Below, piece by piece: positions 19,711-31,786 of a stretch of DNA of 64,000 nucleotides. Position 1 is the stretch's first letter; every line of letters starts with the position of its first letter. Source of the stretch: Zarea fungicola (Eukaryota > Ascomycota > Sordariomycetes > Hypocreales > Cordycipitaceae); NCBI GenBank assembly GCA_900169235.1, contig FWCC01000474.1, positions 17,637 to 81,636 on the forward strand, given 5' to 3'. The position numbers and the translations under genes were made by a program. Below the pieces are notes generated by a model, which saw only the letters and a list, made by a program, of their open reading frames with translations, ran no database searches and had not been told where the DNA came from.

Positions 19711-22700
19711 CTACATACGCCTGCCCCGAACCCTCTCCCCGTCGCCTTGCGCCGGCCCGCCGGCGGACCTCTTCGACGTATCTTGGCTTCCAGCAGTTAC
19801 ATCTGGAAGTGGGTGGCTTCCGTGGTCTCTTCCACAATTTGGAACGCTCTGCAGCAGCTCAATAAGCCTTTTGTCTCCATGCTTAGCCGCCCACCATAGA
19901 GCAGTCCGACCGTCCGCGTCGATGGCCTCAACATTAGCACCGTTGTCGACCAAAAGTTTGATGACTTGGAACTGCTCTTCAAAGAGATTTTGAAACCCTT
20001 CCATGTACCCTCTGCCTTCTCTTGCATCGGAGCTGATCTTCTGCAGTAGAGAATACTTCTTCCACAGATCAAGGATCGCCAGCCACCAACCCCCCTTCTC
20101 CCTGTCCAACAGCCCGACCTCCGGCTCCAGTTTCCTCTTTATATCATCCATCTGACGGGTATTTATATTAAAATCGGCGCCTACGCCGCAGACTAGATCA
20201 CGCATTTGGCCTCCAAACTTCATCACCGACAGCAGAGGGGTCTCCCCTCCTTGGTCTTTATTCTCTAGATTGATGCCATTCACTTTCAAAAGTAATGCAA
20301 CAACAGGTTCGTGAAGAAATGCCGCTGCCCATGTGAGTGGCACCCGCCCAAATTTATCTCTTCCGTTAACATTAGCCAGACCAATGTCCAGCAGAAGTTG
20401 AACCATAATTTCCTGTCCGGTCAGAGCCGCCCAAATGAGTGGAGTTTGGCCGTTCCAATTTGCGCATTCGACGTCAGCGCCTCGCTCAAGTAATTTCTCG
20501 ACAATCTCCAGACTGCCTTTAGTGACTGCCAAAAAGAGCGCAGTCTCACCTTTTTCATTCACGGCATTGATGAAACCGTTTTTGTCCAGTGGGAATTCGA
20601 TAGCTTCCGCCAGTTCACCTGCTTCAGCAGCTTGTAGTGGTGATGTCAACGGGTTATTCTGAGCAGTTGCCAAAGTATTATTCGACAGGAGAAAAAGTGT
20701 TATATCTTGATGCTCTTTGATAATAGAAAGCTGGAGCGGCGTATTACCATTGGTGTCACGATCACCTAATCCTGCGCCATGGCTTCGCAAAAATGTACTG
20801 ACGGCAGTCTTTGACCCGAGGGCAATCAAGGCGTGAAGCGGTGGCCGTGGCTCCTTGAAGTAGGAATGAGGGTTTTCACTGACTACGCTCCCTAGACGCG
20901 CCAGAATTTGTACAAATCCGCCTTGAAGAAGTAGATGTAGATCGCATTGACAGATTCCGCGACGTTCCACTTGCTGAATGTGGTATAAGAATGACTGCAC
21001 CGCGTACCATGCTAATGCAGGCAGTGCCAAGTGTCCGTCCATAGTATGTCCTTTAGCTTCTGCGGCTTCTGCAGCTTCTACCGTTTCTTTTAGTTTCATA
21101 TATCTGAGACAGGACCGTGAAATCTCGAAGTGAGCAATGCCGCTTTGCGTGATTTGGGTGCGGGAGGCATGCGTGCAATGTTTTGAGAGTACGGTAGCTT
21201 TCCTCTGTAGATGGTCGGCCACTGACTGGTGAATAAATTGGGCTGTCCGGTTCCAGTCGTCATCGGAAGAGTCGTCGTCATAACTAGACTCGTCATCGGA
21301 AGACCCATCTTCATAATTAGGCACATCCTCCCGAGACTCGTCATCATAATCAGGCTCAGCTTCTCGCCACGATTTCCGAGTTTGAAGCTGCACTAGACCG
21401 CGTGATAAAGTGCGGACATGTTTCTCGAATTTGGCAAAATCATCAATCCAACTCGGGTGGCGTTGAAGTTCCGACAGAGTGGTACATTTCATATCCACAT
21501 CGGTGGCAAGTGCTGCTCGAAGTGCTTTTGCGCGCAGAGGTCGCATGGCGCAAAGAACCCACCGGAAAAGTTTGAAGACTTGGCTTATTTCGGCTGGGTC
21601 AACGTTGTTGAGAATGGTTGTGTATAGCTCGTCGAGTCCCTCCGGAAGACGGTCCATGATTTTGAAGAGCTCATCGTCTCGTACTCCGCTGCGGTCTTTC
21701 TGTGCAACCTCATCTGTAACTAGGACAGCCCATTGAAATACCCCCTGAGCTTTTGACAAGATCTTTTTCTCAACCTCTTGACGTACATGAACTGGCGTGA
21801 GTTCGGCTAAACTCCGCTGGACGACTGACCGGATGTCCTCCTGGTTATAATTCTCAACAGAAATCGCAGGGATTTCGGAAAAGCCCAAGTTGGGGTAGCT
21901 TCTTGACGAGAAGCATATTCTAATCCTGGATCCTTCAATCTTAGCCTTATCCGTCACACCCCCGAAGAATGTAATAATCTGTCGCGCAATGGCTTCTCCG
22001 CACTCGTCAAGCGCGTCGACAAAAACGACGACGGGCTGGGATTTCGTGCCTCTAGTTAAGACATCAGAAATAACCTGCTGTAGATCATCTTCGGCCCATT
22101 CCCATTTATTTGGTCCAAAACGATTCTGGCGGTCTTGGAAAGTCGTTGTGAGTTGGTCAAGGAATTCTGGGAAGAACTGGAGCATCGAGTTGAGCAGTGC
22201 ACGGAACACACCAACGGGCGACTTCTGTAAAGAAACCCCCGTGGCTTGACAAAAGAAATGCACAACAAGATGCCTAGGTTGACTGGATTGCATCATTCTG
22301 GTTGCAAATTTCATTAAGACAGACTTGCCAGCGCCGGGAACTCCTGTAATCCAGAAAAGACCTCGTTGCCCACTCATCCATTGTTTGTAGTTTGGTTCAT
22401 CAAAGAGCCACTGGCAGGTTTTATGAGCATCGCGAACCTTCTGGTATGCGGATTCTTGCTCACGAAATGCAAGTGATTGGAGACAAGCTGCAACATCTCA
22501 GTAGGTCATAAGATAACGGTCTCGAATTACGCACCTGCCTGGCCCGGTGAAAGCTTTAGTACAACTAAAAAGACCGTCAATATATGTACGTTTTGCAGTT
22601 TTGGCCCAGCTACTAACCACGAGACGCACCGACACGTGTATCTTTGTCGCTTGTTAGCCGACGTAAGATATCCAGAACGTATAGATAATCTGGATCGTGA

Positions 22701-23937
22701 TTGTTTTGAAATTTAACGGATTCGGAATGATCCCGAGTGATTGGATGTTGTTTAGTGCTGTGCCAGGTCGCTGAGTGCTCTTCTACGGAGACTTCATGTG
22801 GCCCAGACAGACGCCATGTGTTATTTACCTAAGCGCGAATTAAACATTTGAGCTGGAGGTTCTTGGCTTAGAAGACTTACTTGCTCTGGAGTTCGAGAGC
22901 GTTCTGTTTCGTAAAATGCGATAACCTCGGGCGACCGCGCATGTAGCGCATTTTTGAAAGGCCCATTTAGGCATCGAAGATATGCTGATGTCTCGTCCAG
23001 TGACTCGAGAAAGCTGCGGTTGGGATTTTCTTTCACCATGGGTCTAAGTGGCTTTATATGCATGCCGAGATGAGGCACGCCGAAGAAAAGGAATGCCGAA
23101 ATAAAATTCAGCATAGAAGTGTCGCTGTGTCCTTCCTCCCAATGCTCAATGATTGCCTGCGACAACTAGTTAGTATGCACCGCGAAACACTGCAGCGTTC
23201 CGAGCGTCAAAACTGACTTGTTTAATGACAAGGCCCCCTAGACTATGTCCGATGAAGATGATAGGGCGGTCTTCTTTCAGTTTCTAAGAATTGATCAGTT
23301 TGAACTGAACAGGTTGAAAAGGAAATATTTGCACTGACTCGAATAAGCCTCAATTGCCTTTCCAGCTTTCTGCCGATGTCTATCATGTTTTGAGTCGATT
23401 CACTCTCAAGAAGCTTTGTATCGTATCCGTATATTAGTATTCTTGCGGATGGAAGATCCTTGGGTAGGGCGTCCCGCAGCCACATGAATGAGCCGCCCCT
23501 GTCCTTGAATGAGCCAAAAGCGTGCCCGTTAAGACCTGATATCGCGACCACGCTATGTAGGTGTCAATATTTCAGTCTCAAAAACACTCATAATAAACTT
23601 ACTCTATGGAAAAATCGCCATTTATAGCCTGCTGGAGAGGCGTGAATCCATGAAAGTGGGTATCAAGCGTCAGTGCCTCAGAGTCAACATCGTCTCCATC
23701 TGGGAAACGCCACCAAGTTTTAGTCTCATCCAGTAATTTAGGCGGCGTATTCTCAAAATAAAATGTTGCAACGTTATATTCTGGTCTGTAAGGGCTTGCT
23801 GCAAGAGACTGGATATGCAGCTCACTAAGGCTAACATCGATGGCAAGGATTCGCTGAACGAGCAGGTGAATGTCTTTCTTGCTTTGATACTCAGCGGGAA
23901 TTCCCGATAACCTGAAATTAGGGGTAGTCTTCGCCAT
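19711..23937 (-). CDS. NLR (STAND) protein: esterase-like, NACHT and ankyrin domains
   Basis: Six exons join in frame: 23937-23603, 23552-23339, 23283-23218, 23156-22881, 22828-22630 and 22487-19711, giving 1288 residues. The first ~110 residues resemble the small ferredoxin/RRM-like segment that often precedes fungal esterase NLRs. Next is an alpha/beta-hydrolase (SesB-like) domain with AISGLNGHAFGS and the nucleophile elbow IGHSLGGLVIKQ (Ser197). The NACHT domain has Walker A GVPGAGKS (412-419) and Walker B VVVFVDALDECGE (about 516-528). A winged-helix-like region follows, an acidic linker of Asp/Ser/Glu repeats, then ankyrin repeats such as NGNTPLQLSIIKEHQDITLF, GETALFLAVTKGSLEIVEKL and DGRTALWWAAKHGDKRLIEL. 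Such proteins are receptors in fungal non-self recognition and programmed cell death: ligand binding at the repeats drives oligomerisation through NACHT and activates the N-terminal effector. All key residues are intact. Confidence 0.9.
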
Positions 23938-25855
23938 AACTTCAGTTTTATCAATGTTACGTTAGAAATGTGTGGATATTGCAGCACAACCTCCGCAGCT
24001 GAGGACGCAGCCACCCTACCCCTCATGCCTTGCTAATGGTGCAAATTAGCCGCCAGCCGCATGCATGAGATTCCCCGGACTCGGATCAATTATTTTGCCA
24101 GACTCAATTACCGTATGACCTATATTAGGCATCGATGGATAGAGTGCCAATATAAATACCGATTCTGGAGGCGGTCCGTCATGAGACGGGGGTTCGAATT
24201 TACGTTCCATGGTTCTCACTTGAATGGCAGTCGATCGCAAAATGCGCAAAACATGGTGAGTAGGCTTTTTAACAGAATAGACATACACATTTTAGTTATT
24301 AGGAGTATAGTCGTGCAAAAGCGCGGCAAACAGGGGTAGTTGGTATGAGACATGTTGACACGACAGACGCATATGCAACGCTGGGATCTTTCTTCTTCTT
24401 CCTTTAAGTACCAAAAAAATCATAACATGATATGTAACGCGGTACCCATTGACTATTCATAATTTATATTATTGCAACGCTGACGAGTAATTAATACAAC
24501 TTGAAACTTGCCGGCGTTACCAGATAACAGGAGGTGCCAGACCTACCCTAGACGCATCATTGACAGGCTCCAGCCGCCAACTGCTGAACGAGAACTGGCC
24601 GCCCGCTCAAAAAAGTATCATGTGAATTGGTAGACTGGTGGTCATGTATTCGATAGCTCTCGATGCCGCTGCTGGGCTGGTTGATCCGGTTATGGCACTG
24701 GCGTCAATGCGTGTGCGTTGTCCTCCCTGATTTATTCACGGACAGATGTATTTACTGTTTCGAAATCTGTCAACGGCGTCTGCTCCTATTACCCGATCGC
24801 GCTTGTAAACAAATTCGCCACGGCTTGGATAATTAGTGTCAACTCCACAGAGCTAAAATATGACACGGCTGTTCTCTCAGAAGCTGCTGTGGAGATGAGT
24901 AGCTTGGCACAGTAAAATGCAATGCATTTGCTGCCAGCTGAAGGTACCAAGATTGAAAGCATGACAAGGCTGTAGAGCGGACTAGCCCGACTGCCCTGTA
25001 TTTACGACAACAAGACGGCTGGTCAAGATGGCTGGTACAAGAGTTGGTGTCCTTACGGATTTTGCTATTTTTTCTCTTGGTATCTCCACATACGGATTGT
25101 GTTGTTGTACGTATTGCGCTTAATTATAGTTTCAAAAGTTTCAACAAGAGCCCGTGGTTTCGGGTGGTATGGAGAATTGGTAGCTTGTGCATGTGGTCTG
25201 ATCGTCCGGCAAGTGTTCCGCCTGCGGTCAATATTGTCCGCACCTAGTCAACCCACAAGCAGCCCGTAATTGCGTCCGCAAAGGCGGCCGATAAAGTGGA
25301 AATCATGGCCGCCATGTGGCTGGGAGTTTTACAGGACATCCCTGTAGATGACTGCAGTCAGTCTTACCTAACTTGCCGGCCTTGGAAAGAATACCTAGAC
25401 TACTCTCTATTACTATGGGCTATTGCTGTTTATATTTACAATTGGTAATGAGAGCTCTGCTGTTTCCGTAGGACTTCATATTCTCCAATCAACTGGATAA
25501 CAAAGGCCGTGGCGGCGATCATGATCAACGAGCAGGCTGAGCTGATGCAATAGTCAGTTAGGGGTCAGCGGCGTCTCACACCAAACGCCTTGTCCCACCA
25601 ACAGTCGCCCAACCCCCTGCCTAACTGTACGAAGATGCTCCCACATTGAATCTTTAGTCCCGAAATGTCGATGGTGCGTCGCCCACGCCAGCTTGGCACA
25701 TGATTATTGGAGAACTGTAACGATGAGTAAACAGAAATTAACAGCAATGGATGAATGTATATATAGACGCAGGAGGAGTTGACATTCACTCCCCCCATTA
25801 CCCCAGTTTTGTTTGCATTCCCGATTGTAAATCCAAGTTTCGAACTATAGTAGTC
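23938..25855. other. intergenic region, no gene seen
   Basis: About 1.9 kb between the divergent NLR and calpain-like genes, so it must hold both promoters. Short frames (for example 24718-24915) lack motifs. The minus-strand frame 25565-25981 overlaps the calpain 5' exon and is dismissed. Confidence 0.4.
25758..25766 (+). promoter_or_regulatory. TATA box of the calpain-like gene
   Basis: TATATATAG lies about 90 bases upstream of the chosen ATG (25856). An in-frame ATG at 25751 lies before this box, which is why the downstream ATG is preferred. Confidence 0.5.
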
Positions 25856-28831
25856 ATGATTGACAAGACGCCGCAGCGAGCGGTGGACAAGTTCTGGCAG
25901 AGCTTCCATACGAAAGCTCCAGGAAAGGGTAACAAATACAAAGTTTAAATGACAAAGAATAATTCTAATATTTTGCAGCAACCGCTGTCATCCCGCATAT
26001 TAAACAAACTAAGGCTAAAAAACCAAGCAATTCCTCGCCCACGCTAACGACACAAAACGCCCAGGCCTCCTTCGAAGAAGCTGCCGCCACATGCCGCTCC
26101 AAGGTCGCCAAGATTGTGCAAGAGTGCCGGCGCGTGAACCAAAAGTACCGCGATCCGTACTTTAACATTGAATTCGACCTCAAGCTCAACCAGCGCGAAT
26201 GTCTCGAGTCGCTCTCCAACGCCGGCCCGGTCACTGCTACTCCAAGCGACTCCACGGCCGAGGGAGGTGAAGGCGGCGGCGATGATGACAACGAGTCAAA
26301 AGAGCCCGACGCACCAGGTTCGCAGTTTGCGCCGCGCAGCGCCAAGCGCGTGACGGAAATCTTTACCAAGCCGCGCTTCTTCATCAACGGGCCGACGGCA
26401 AACGATGTGAAGCAGGGCCACGACGGGGACTGCTGGCTCATGGCGGCGCTGTGCGCGCTGAGTTTCAAGGAAGGTCTGATTGAGCGGCTGTGCGTGGCGC
26501 ATGATCAGGACGTGGGCGTGTATGGGTTTGTATTTTACCGGGATGGGGAGTGGATTTCTGAGATAATTGATGATTTCGTAAGCTCTACCAATTTCCAAGA
26601 CGGTATTGTTTTTATGCTAATTATGAATTATGTAGCTATACCTCACCAAGGCAGACTACGACGACGACGAAAACGACCGCATCATCTTTGACGAGGTCGA
26701 GTACCGGAACCCGCAGGAGGCGTATCGACGCATCTTCCAGTCCAACAGCAACTCGCTGTACTTTGCGCAGTGCGAGCACCCGCAGGAGACGTGGCTGCCG
26801 CTGCTGGAAAAGGCGTATGCCAAGGCGCACGGCGACTATGCGGCCATTGAGGGCGGTTTGGGGGGCGAGGGGATTGAGGATCTGACGGGGGGTGTGTCGA
26901 AAGAAATCTTTACCACGGATATTCTCGACAAGGTACTTTCCTCCCCTCTCTCTCACAGTGATTCACCAATTCACCTCTACATGGCTGTTTCGAGTGGGAA
27001 AGAAGATTAGAAGCTAATTAATGTGTAGGAACTCTTCTGGCAACAACTCCTCCTGGCCAACCAGGAGTTTTTGTTTGGCTGCAGCACCGGCGTCTTTGGC
27101 CGCGGGTTCGGCACGCAAAAGGGCATCGTCGAGGGCCACGCCTACTCGGTGCAGCGCGCCGTCGACATGGACGGCAAGCGCCTCGTGCTCCTGCGCAACC
27201 CCTGGGGCAAATTCGAGTGGAAGGGTGCCTGGGCCGACGGCTCCAAGGAGTGGAACGCCGAGTGGATGAAGAAGCTCGGCCACAAATTCGGCGAGGACGG
27301 CGAGTTCTGGATCAGCTACGAGGACCTGCTCCGGCACTACCAGTGCTTTGAGCGCGTGCGCCTCTTTGGCCCCGAGTGGAACGTCTCGCAGATCTGGACG
27401 ACGCTGCTCGTCCCCTGGGTCATGGAGTACAACGAGACATACTTTACCTTTTCCGTGGCGAGGCCGGGTCCCGTGGTGCTCGTGGTCGCGCAGCTGGATG
27501 ACCGCTACTTCCGCGGCCTGCAGGGCCAGTACATCTTTCAGCTCTCGTTTCGGGTGCACAAGGCGGGCCACGCAGGGTACATTGTGCGCAGCGAGACGCC
27601 GTATCGCATTCGGCGGAGTGCCAATGTGGAGTTGGAGCTCGAGGCGGGCGCGTACGAGGTGCACGTCAAGATCAAGGCGTATCGGGACGACACGGTGCTG
27701 CCCGTGCAGGACACGATTCGCAAGTGGGCCAAGACGAAGCGGGACAAGGTCAGCCGGGTGGGCAAGTCGTATGACTTGGCGCACAGTCGGGGCGTGATTC
27801 GGGAGACCAAGGAGGAAAAGGCGGCGCGGGAGGCGTATGAGAAGAGGAGGATGCAGAAGAAGAGGGACGAGGCCAAGAAAAAGCTGGTGGAGCGGCGCAC
27901 GGAGGAGTACTATCTGAAGAAGAAGGAGTTTGAGCGGGAGAGGGCGCGGGCGGCAAAGAAGAAGGAGAAGAAGGCGGAAAAGGCCAAGATGAAGAAGGAG
28001 AGGAAGGCGTCCAAGGCTGCGGCCAAGGCTGCCAAGGTTGCGACCCAGGCGAAGGAGGAGCAGGCGACGAATGGTGATGCCGACGATGAGGCAGCGCCTA
28101 AGAGTGTAGAAGCCAAGGAAGTCGAAGTCAAGGAAGCCGAAGTCAAGGAACAGCCCAAGAAGGCTGAAGCAGAGGACTCCAAGGAGGAGTCCAAGGAGGA
28201 GTCCAAGGAGGAATCTAATAACGAGAGCAAAGCCGAGTCCAAGAAAGAGTCCAAGGAGGAATCCAATGACGACAGAGCCGAGTCCAACAAAGAGTCCAAG
28301 GAGGAATCCAATGACGAGAGCAAAGGAGACTCCAAGGAAGAATCTGGCGAGTCCAAACAAGACAATGACGAAGACTCCTCCTCCTCCGACTCGGATACGG
28401 AGAGCCTCGCCTCCTTCACCGACTACTCCGACGGCGAGCTCGAGCGCCAAGTCAGCGCCCTCCACCGCGAGGACCCGAGCATGTTTGACAGCGCCTCCGA
28501 CTCCGACGGCGGCGACAGCGACGACGAGCAAAATGTGCTGTTCGCCAAGGACCCGTGGAATGCCGTGGCCGTGGTCGGTCTGCGCGTGTACCACAAGGCG
28601 GCTCCCGGTGAGGCTCCCACCGAAGTGACGCTGAGCGTGGTCCGGCCGAATCCGTATGCGGACGTTGACGACGGCAGTCAAGAGGCAGCAACGGCCATTG
28701 GTGGAGAGGGCGTCAAGGCGCGGGTGGGCGTGCTGGATGTGGATGACTCGGCGATGGATGCGACGCTGGAGGGGGGGCCGGCGGAGAAGAGGGAGACGAT
28801 TATGGGGAATAGGCAGACGCCTCTTGCATGA
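25856..28831 (+). CDS. calpain-like cysteine protease with long acidic/basic tail, four exons
   Basis: Exons 25856-25928, 25979-26577, 26636-26932 and 27029-28831 join to 923 residues. The CysPc domain has the complete papain-type triad: Cys176 in GDCWLMAALCAL, His360 in GHAYSV and Asn380 in RNPWGKFEW. The Cys and the His/Asn lie in different exons. A C2-like calpain domain follows, then a charged helical Lys/Glu/Arg region (about residues 660-760), and a low-complexity tail of Lys-Glu-Ser repeats and Ser/Asp runs. Calpains make limited, often calcium-dependent cuts in cytosolic targets. There is no EF-hand domain, as usual in fungi. The tail is unusual and may mediate interactions or phase behaviour. 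The last codons and stop lie within a tandem duplication (28783-28893). Confidence 0.9.
28171..28345 (+). repeat. in-frame Lys-Glu-Ser coding repeat
   Basis: The motif TCCAAGGAGGAGTCCAAGG and variants recur many times, encoding KEES and ESKEESND-type units within the calpain tail. All changes keep frame, and the product is a highly charged disordered segment. Confidence 0.8.
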
Positions 28832-28893
28832 TAACGGCGAAGAGGGAGAAGATTAGAAGATTATGGGCAATAGGCAGACGCCTCTTGCATGAT
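28783..28893. repeat. tandem duplication spanning the calpain stop codon
   Basis: Two copies of roughly 50-57 bases (28783-28833 and 28837-28893) both end in an identical 25-base core (28808-28832 and 28869-28893) ending TTGCATGAT. The first copy encodes the last residues and the TGA stop; the second lies in the 3' flank. A few substitutions and a short insertion (TAGAAGAT) separate them. Confidence 0.85.
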
Positions 28894-29190
28894 GAAATGG
28901 ATGAAATATACGGATGAAATTCATGGAAAAATACACGGGCATGTGTTTGGGCCTGTTTTTAGCGTCAAAAAAATCAACTCGGATGTCTTGTCCTATTTAT
29001 ATACAATTCCACTCTATACAATGAACCCATGCTTTTGCATTACACCAAACGCCGTAAATCAAGGCCAGTTACAATCCATGCACAACACACCTTGCTCCTT
29101 ATGTTCTTGCTCCTTCAATGTTGGTTCCTTTAACCTTGCTTTCAAACTTGACAACAGCCCACAGATTCGTCAACGTATCACTTTCAGAGT
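28832..29190. other. convergent 3' flanks of calpain and Erv41-like genes
   Basis: This holds the second copy of the stop-spanning duplication, then about 300 AT-rich bases. No gene is seen; both 3' untranslated regions must lie here. Confidence 0.5.
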
Positions 29191-30456
29191 TTATTCATCG
29201 TACCCCCCTTTAGTACCCAAAACACCATCGCCGCCGCTGCTGCGTCTCCGCTTGCCAATAATCTCCACCAGCCACTCGGACAGGGTAAACCCCCAGTGGC
29301 CGGCGACGAGGACACCGCTGACGACATTGATGAGCTTGATGAGAAAGACGATGAAGCTGTCGCGGGACTCGTGGACGGCGAGCAGGATGGGCTCAATGTC
29401 GTACTTGACAAAGATGCCCGGGATGGCGAAGCGCTCGTCGATTTCCTTGCTCTGCTCGGTGACGGCGTACTGGTTGGTCTGGATGACGGAGCGGCCGACG
29501 CTGTAGACGGTGGGTACGACGGAGAGGTAGTACTGGAACTTGTGGAAGTGTGCGGTGGCGAGGTTGACGGTGCGGTCGAGGGGGTTGACGAGGGAGGGGT
29601 AGAAGGCGCCGTAGGAGAGTTCGGAGATGACGTGGGAAAAGTTGAATTCTGATGTAGATGTCAGCTGGGTTAGCTTTTCATTGCCAAGATGCCTTGTATG
29701 TGTAGTGTAGTGTCGTGCAGTGGTGGTACGTACGAGAGTGCTCCAAATGCTGGCCAAATTCCGTGTAGCCGTGTCCTCTAGCGGTTATGTGAAAGTCGCC
29801 CTGGACCTTGTTGAGGTCGAGGGAGCCGTAGATGCGACAGCTGTCGGCGGCGCCCTTGAAGCGCGGCGTCTTGCTCCACTTGGCGCGCTTCTTGCCGAGG
29901 GCGACAATGTCGTGAATGTGCTCCTCGCCAAAGCCCTCGTCGTGGCTGCCGGCGAGGGTGGTCCAGCCCTCGCCAGTGTTGACGCGGCCGTTGCTGTCGT
30001 GGCCGAGCTTGTGGATGCCCTTTGCGTCGACCCACTGGGACCAGAGGGTGCCGTCGCGGTGCAGCTTGGAGGAGGCGAGGATGCGGTCGCCCGAGGCATC
30101 CTGGACGTTGACGTGGAGGTCGGAGCACTGCATGCGGACGACAATGTCGAGGTTGATTTGCAGGTCGTGGGCGACGCCCTTTTCGACGGCAAAGTTGTGC
30201 GTCTCTTGGCCGCGCCACCAGCGGCTGACCTCGCTGGAGAGGAGGACAAAGGAGACGAAGAGCATGGCGACGGTCCACTTGCCGCCGCCCGAGGTGCGGG
30301 TGACGAATTCGGGTTTAGATTTGGCTGTTGAGTGTGAGCGAGTAAGTTTTATGAGTAGAGCAGAGAGAGCATACGGAATGCGTCAAAGGCGCTGACGACG
30401 CTGCCCTTGGCGCCAAAGTTGTCCTCGTTCATGTCATGTTTTTCGAATCCGTTCAT
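29191..30456 (-). CDS. ERV41: Erv41/ERGIC2-like COPII vesicle cargo receptor subunit
   Basis: Exons 30456-30375, 30324-29734 and 29648-29191 join in frame to 376 residues. The N-terminus MNGFEKHDMN...SAFDAFPKSKPEFVTRT is characteristic of Erv41/ERGIC2: a short cytosolic segment, then transmembrane helix 1 (VAMLFVSFVLLSSEVSRWW). A large luminal domain follows (HDLQINLDIVVRMQC, GSLDLNKVQGDFHITARGHG, HSQFNFSHVISELSYG), and a second helix lies near the C-terminus (DSFIVFLIKLINVVSGVLVA) before a basic cytosolic tail (GKRRRSS). With Erv46 it forms the receptor that cycles between ER and Golgi and retrieves escaped ER proteins. Two introns of 50 and 85 bases. Housekeeping gene, complete. Confidence 0.95.
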
Positions 30457-31300
30457 GGCTGCGGATTGTGGCTCTGCAGGCCAGTGTGGTGTAGGCCGGT
30501 GTGGTGTAGGCCAGTGTAGTGTATTGGGGCCGTAGATGTGATGTTTGCGTGGAGGAGAGTGGGAGGCTGGAGGTGGGAATGGTCGCAGCGGCTACTTGTT
30601 GCCAATGCAGGTGCAATTGGGTACAAGGAATCGGTCGTCCGCCGTGTCGTCTGGATGCCGTGCCGTCCGTGTGGCAGTCGGATGGCTCGCAAGAGGGTCC
30701 AGGGATGGGAATGTCGTGATGAAGCTCAAGCCAGATGCCAGATGGTGGTTCTCAGCTGCTCTCAGTCTGTTAGAGGACACCTTTGACAGTTGGCTGGTAC
30801 CTGGTACTTGCCAGTGCCGGGGCTAGTGGACCAGTGCTGCCAGTGGAGCGTGGTTCCTGGTCGGAAGCCTAATTGGGAATTTGAGACGAGGTACCGGCTG
30901 GGGCAGTTGAGGTGTCAAGATACCTGCGGAGTGGGTTATTATTCATCCGGCAATGCCATGGCTGTGACCCGAACTAAAATGAAGAAGATGAAGACAATGT
31001 GGTTAAAAAGAAATAATTTTAGCATTGAAAAATAATGAGTTATTGAATTACTTAAGAAACTGCCGATGCAACGTAGATGGAATCGTGCGCCCATGCCAAG
31101 GAATCTGCGGCCAGTTGAACTAGCTAATACAGAGTACTGGTACAAGCACTGCTGGCAGGAATAAAGCAGCCCCCACGGTACCTGCGTACCGACACCTCGT
31201 CACTGGTACTTTATACATGTCCTGCATGCTCTCTGTTGGGACTTGGAGAGGAACATGTGTTGTACTGGGTATATTGTCCAACTTGGCAAAGGCTCACTAA
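30457..31300. other. promoter region of ERV41 and 3' flank of the DUF7053 gene
   Basis: About 840 bases with many TACC/GGTAC-type short repeats (for example GGTACCTGGTAC near 30795) but no supportable gene. Confidence 0.4.
30479..30523. repeat. three 15-bp tandem units in the Erv41 5' leader
   Basis: GGCCAGTGTGGTGTA, GGCCGGTGTGGTGTA and GGCCAGTGTAGTGTA follow directly on one another, starting 23 bases upstream of the ERV41 start codon. They must be in the leader or core promoter. Confidence 0.85.
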
Positions 31301-31786
31301 CTAGGTACAACGTACTTCTGTAGATTTACCCATTCCCTCAACCACAAGATCGAGATATGTCCTGTGATTTTTCTGCATGTAGCTTTTAAATGCCAAAACA
31401 CCAACTTGCCATCCACTCATTTCTACTTGCACATCCACTTCAAGGCCAGATTGGGCCAATCTGACGGTCCACATCTCTTGGAACAAAAAGCCAAACGGGG
31501 CTTGCTTCACCACAGTTACCCCATCCTCTCGGTCGGTATAGGTAACATGGACAGTTTTTGAACCTTTCCATAGCCCAAATGGAAGATATGTAATTTCGTC
31601 ATGTAGCTCGTATTGCTTGACACCGGGTTGGAGAGCAGCGTCGGCGGGCGGGCTGATTTGCTGGTATTTGACGACAATCGGATTAATGGTGATGAGATTC
31701 AGCGGGTCATGTAGATGGGCAATGGCCTTTTCAAACGTGACGGAATCGGGAATGGGCTTTTGAAACGAGTATTGAATAGTCGACAT
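31301..31786 (-). CDS. DUF7053-like protein
   Basis: Intronless, 161 residues, ATG at 31784-31786 with a TATA box 60 bases upstream. The pattern is that of the fungal DUF7053 family, a START/polyketide-cyclase-like small fold. A first strand (IQYSFQKPIPDSVTFEKAIAHL) leads to the ...INPIVVKYQQI segment. Then come EITYLPFGLWKGSKTVHVTY, FGFLFQEMWTVRL and a C-terminal helix (YMQKNHRTYLDLVVEGM). No signal peptide. No biochemical function is known for the family; a lipid- or small-molecule-binding pocket is inferred from the fold. It is divergent from the Zn2Cys6 gene at 32164. Confidence 0.75.
   Translation of the reverse strand: MSTIQYSFQKPIPDSVTFEKAIAHLHDPLNLITINPIVVKYQQISPPADAALQPGVKQYELHDEITYLPFGLWKGSKTVHVTYTDREDGVTVVKQAPFGFLFQEMWTVRLAQSGLEVDVQVEMSGWQVGVLAFKSYMQKNHRTYLDLVVEGMGKSTEVRCT

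Noticed and set aside
25751..25855. longer calpain N-terminus from the ATG at 25751
   Set aside because: The TATA box lies inside that extension, so the ATG at 25856 is the better start.
27014..28681. 555-codon minus-strand open frame opposite the calpain gene
   Set aside because: It is a shadow of GC-rich coding sequence: the plus strand has the catalytic triad and consistent splicing, while this frame reads as low-complexity Leu/Arg/Val with no motif.
29720..30395. plus-strand frames of up to 203 codons across the Erv41 gene
   Set aside because: Antisense shadows; the minus strand gives a complete Erv41/ERGIC2 protein with two membrane spans.
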